DNA from: Candidatus Aminicenantota bacterium
GTDB lineage: Bacteria > Acidobacteriota > Aminicenantia > Aminicenantales > Aminicenantaceae
DNA length: 6,771 nucleotides
Direction: 5' to 3'
Assembly: GCA_030614645.1 (NCBI GenBank)
Contig: JAUWTR010000095.1
Span: 1-6,771 of the forward strand
Both the position numbers and the translations under genes were made by a program. The notes beneath the pieces are model-generated. The model was not told the DNA's origin. It did no database searches and saw nothing but the letters and a program-made list of their open reading frames with translations. This document shows, one piece after another, positions 5,790 to 6,771 of the stretch; positions within the stretch are counted from its first letter, which is position 1; each line of letters begins with the position of its first letter.

Positions 5790-6771
5790 TTATTTCTTCT
5801 TATCTCCGCTCATTTCTATCTCTCGGTTTAGCTCAATCATATCTATGTCTTGGGAATAATCACCGATAAGGTGTTTGCAGAAATAATCAGCTCTCAGCCA
5901 GAAAAAATATTTATTCATATCACCATATCCGTGGCGTTGTCCCGGGAAGAGAAAGAAATCGAACCGTTTGTTAGCGCGGATGAGGGCATTAGCAAGGTAT
6001 ATTGTGTTTCCGGGGTGGACGTTGTTATCGATATCTCCAGTAGTGATCAGCAAGTGTCCTTTCAGGTTATCTGCGACTTCTGAGTTTTTTTCAATGTCAT
6101 ATTCAAATTTGATCTCTCCTTCTTCATCGACTGTTTCTTTGACTCCGTGATGTTTTTCACTCCACCAGCGGTTGTAGATGTTGTTCTCATGGTTGCCAGA
6201 GGATGACACCGCTACTTTAAAAAAATCAGGATAGACCAGCAAAGCTGCAGTTGACATAAAACCTCCGCCGGAATGGCCGAAAATACCGACTCTGTCGATG
6301 TTGATGAATGGATGACGGTAAGCCAGCTGTTCAATGGCTGCTTTATTGTCGGCCAGCCAGTAATCACGCAGGTTTCCGTACCCGTAGTTATGGTACCATT
6401 TTGAACGGCTGGGATGCCCCCCGCGGTTACCCAAAGTAATAACAATAAATCCGAATTGAGCCATCCGGTCGGTCCTGTCCATCCTCACAGAGAATGATTT
6501 ACTTACGGCTTCGGTCTGTGGCCCGGGATATACATAGGCTATGATGGGGTATAATTTAATTTCATCAAAGTCATAGGGCTTGTACATGACTCCGTATATG
6601 TCGGTTATACCGTCATCTGCTTTAACTTTAAAGGATTCCGGGAATTTGTATCCTACCTCAAATAGCAGTGATAGGTCAGCAGTCTCAAGGTCTTTGATCT
6701 TACCCCCGAGATTATTGCGAAGCTCTGATTTAGGGGTTGTATTGACTCGGGAATAGTTGTTTACGAAAAAA
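5790..6771 (-). CDS. S9-family (DPP-IV/prolyl oligopeptidase-like) serine peptidase, C-terminal part
   Basis: The last 326 residues of a larger serine peptidase; the frame is open from 6770 to the TAA at 5790-5792 and continues past the window edge. Numbered from 6770, residues 1-50 are the end of the beta-propeller region and linker, with NNYSRVNTTPKSELR and the PESFKV...DGITDIYGVMYKP junction typical of DPP-IV-like S9 proteins. The alpha/beta-hydrolase domain follows, with YVYPGPQTE and the nucleophile elbow GHSGGG (Ser167, codon 6270-6272). The catalytic Asp is probably Asp248 in GDIDNNVHP and the His is His280 in GQRHGY, so the triad looks intact. Such enzymes cleave peptides or proteins, often after Pro, usually in the periplasm. 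Signal peptide and propeller would lie outside the window. The Met at 6587 is internal and not the start. It is convergent with the plus-strand cluster and probably unrelated to it. Confidence 0.93.
   Translation of the reverse strand, partial: FFVNNYSRVNTTPKSELRNNLGGKIKDLETADLSLLFEVGYKFPESFKVKADDGITDIYGVMYKPYDFDEIKLYPIIAYVYPGPQTEAVSKSFSVRMDRTDRMAQFGFIVITLGNRGGHPSRSKWYHNYGYGNLRDYWLADNKAAIEQLAYRHPFINIDRVGIFGHSGGGFMSTAALLVYPDFFKVAVSSSGNHENNIYNRWWSEKHHGVKETVDEEGEIKFEYDIEKNSEVADNLKGHLLITTGDIDNNVHPGNTIYLANALIRANKRFDFFLFPGQRHGYGDMNKYFFWLRADYFCKHLIGDYSQDIDMIELNREIEMSGDKKK

Noticed and set aside
5850..6150. Plus-strand open frames opposite the S9 peptidase (77 and 60 codons)
   Set aside because: They are antisense to a well-supported conserved gene, and their products show no family features.
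6585..6587. ATG as the start of the S9 peptidase
   Set aside because: The frame is open upstream to the window edge and encodes family-typical linker sequence there (YSRVNTTPKSELR, PESFKVKADDG), so this Met is internal.

Overview
The window is moderately AT-rich and looks like the chromosome of a Gram-negative bacterium. A lipobox-bearing M48 protease and a CHASE2 sensor domain both imply a periplasm. The sequence alone does not fix the lineage. Gene content (CHASE2 cyclase, cNMP-linked MscS, DPP-IV-like S9 peptidase) and a GGGGACAGGGTAC palindrome of a kind I associate with REP-like repeats in environmental genomes would suit an Omnitrophota, Desulfobacterota or Nitrospirota type organism. 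That placement is inference.

Positions 1-5356 form one plus-strand gene cluster. A possible tail of an upstream gene ends at 44, overlapping the start of an M48-family metalloprotease lipoprotein (41-946). After a 38-nt gap comes a CHASE2-type receptor adenylate cyclase with all recognisable class III catalytic residues (985-3066). It is joined by an ATGA overlap to a metallo-beta-lactamase-fold hydrolase (3063-3902), which is joined by a second ATGA overlap to a MscS-family channel with a C-terminal cyclic-nucleotide-binding domain (3899-5356). The last three genes read as a second-messenger circuit: an envelope signal enters through CHASE2, cAMP is made in the cytoplasm, and the channel binds cAMP and gates ion flow. 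The MBL protein may be the off-switch or a phosphodiesterase. This is the most interesting system in the window.

Positions 5356-5789 are non-coding apart from a tRNA. Directly on the channel stop codon sits a near-perfect hairpin (5356-5417). It is followed by a tRNA-Arg with anticodon CCT and an encoded CCA (5484-5561), a tandem 10-mer, and an AT-rich spacer with helically phased direct repeats and a symmetric four-box TATGACA/TGTCATA array (5656-5696).

Positions 5790-6771 on the minus strand hold the C-terminal part of an S9 (prolyl oligopeptidase/DPP-IV-like) serine peptidase. Its reading frame stays open to the window edge, so it is partial. It converges on the plus-strand cluster.
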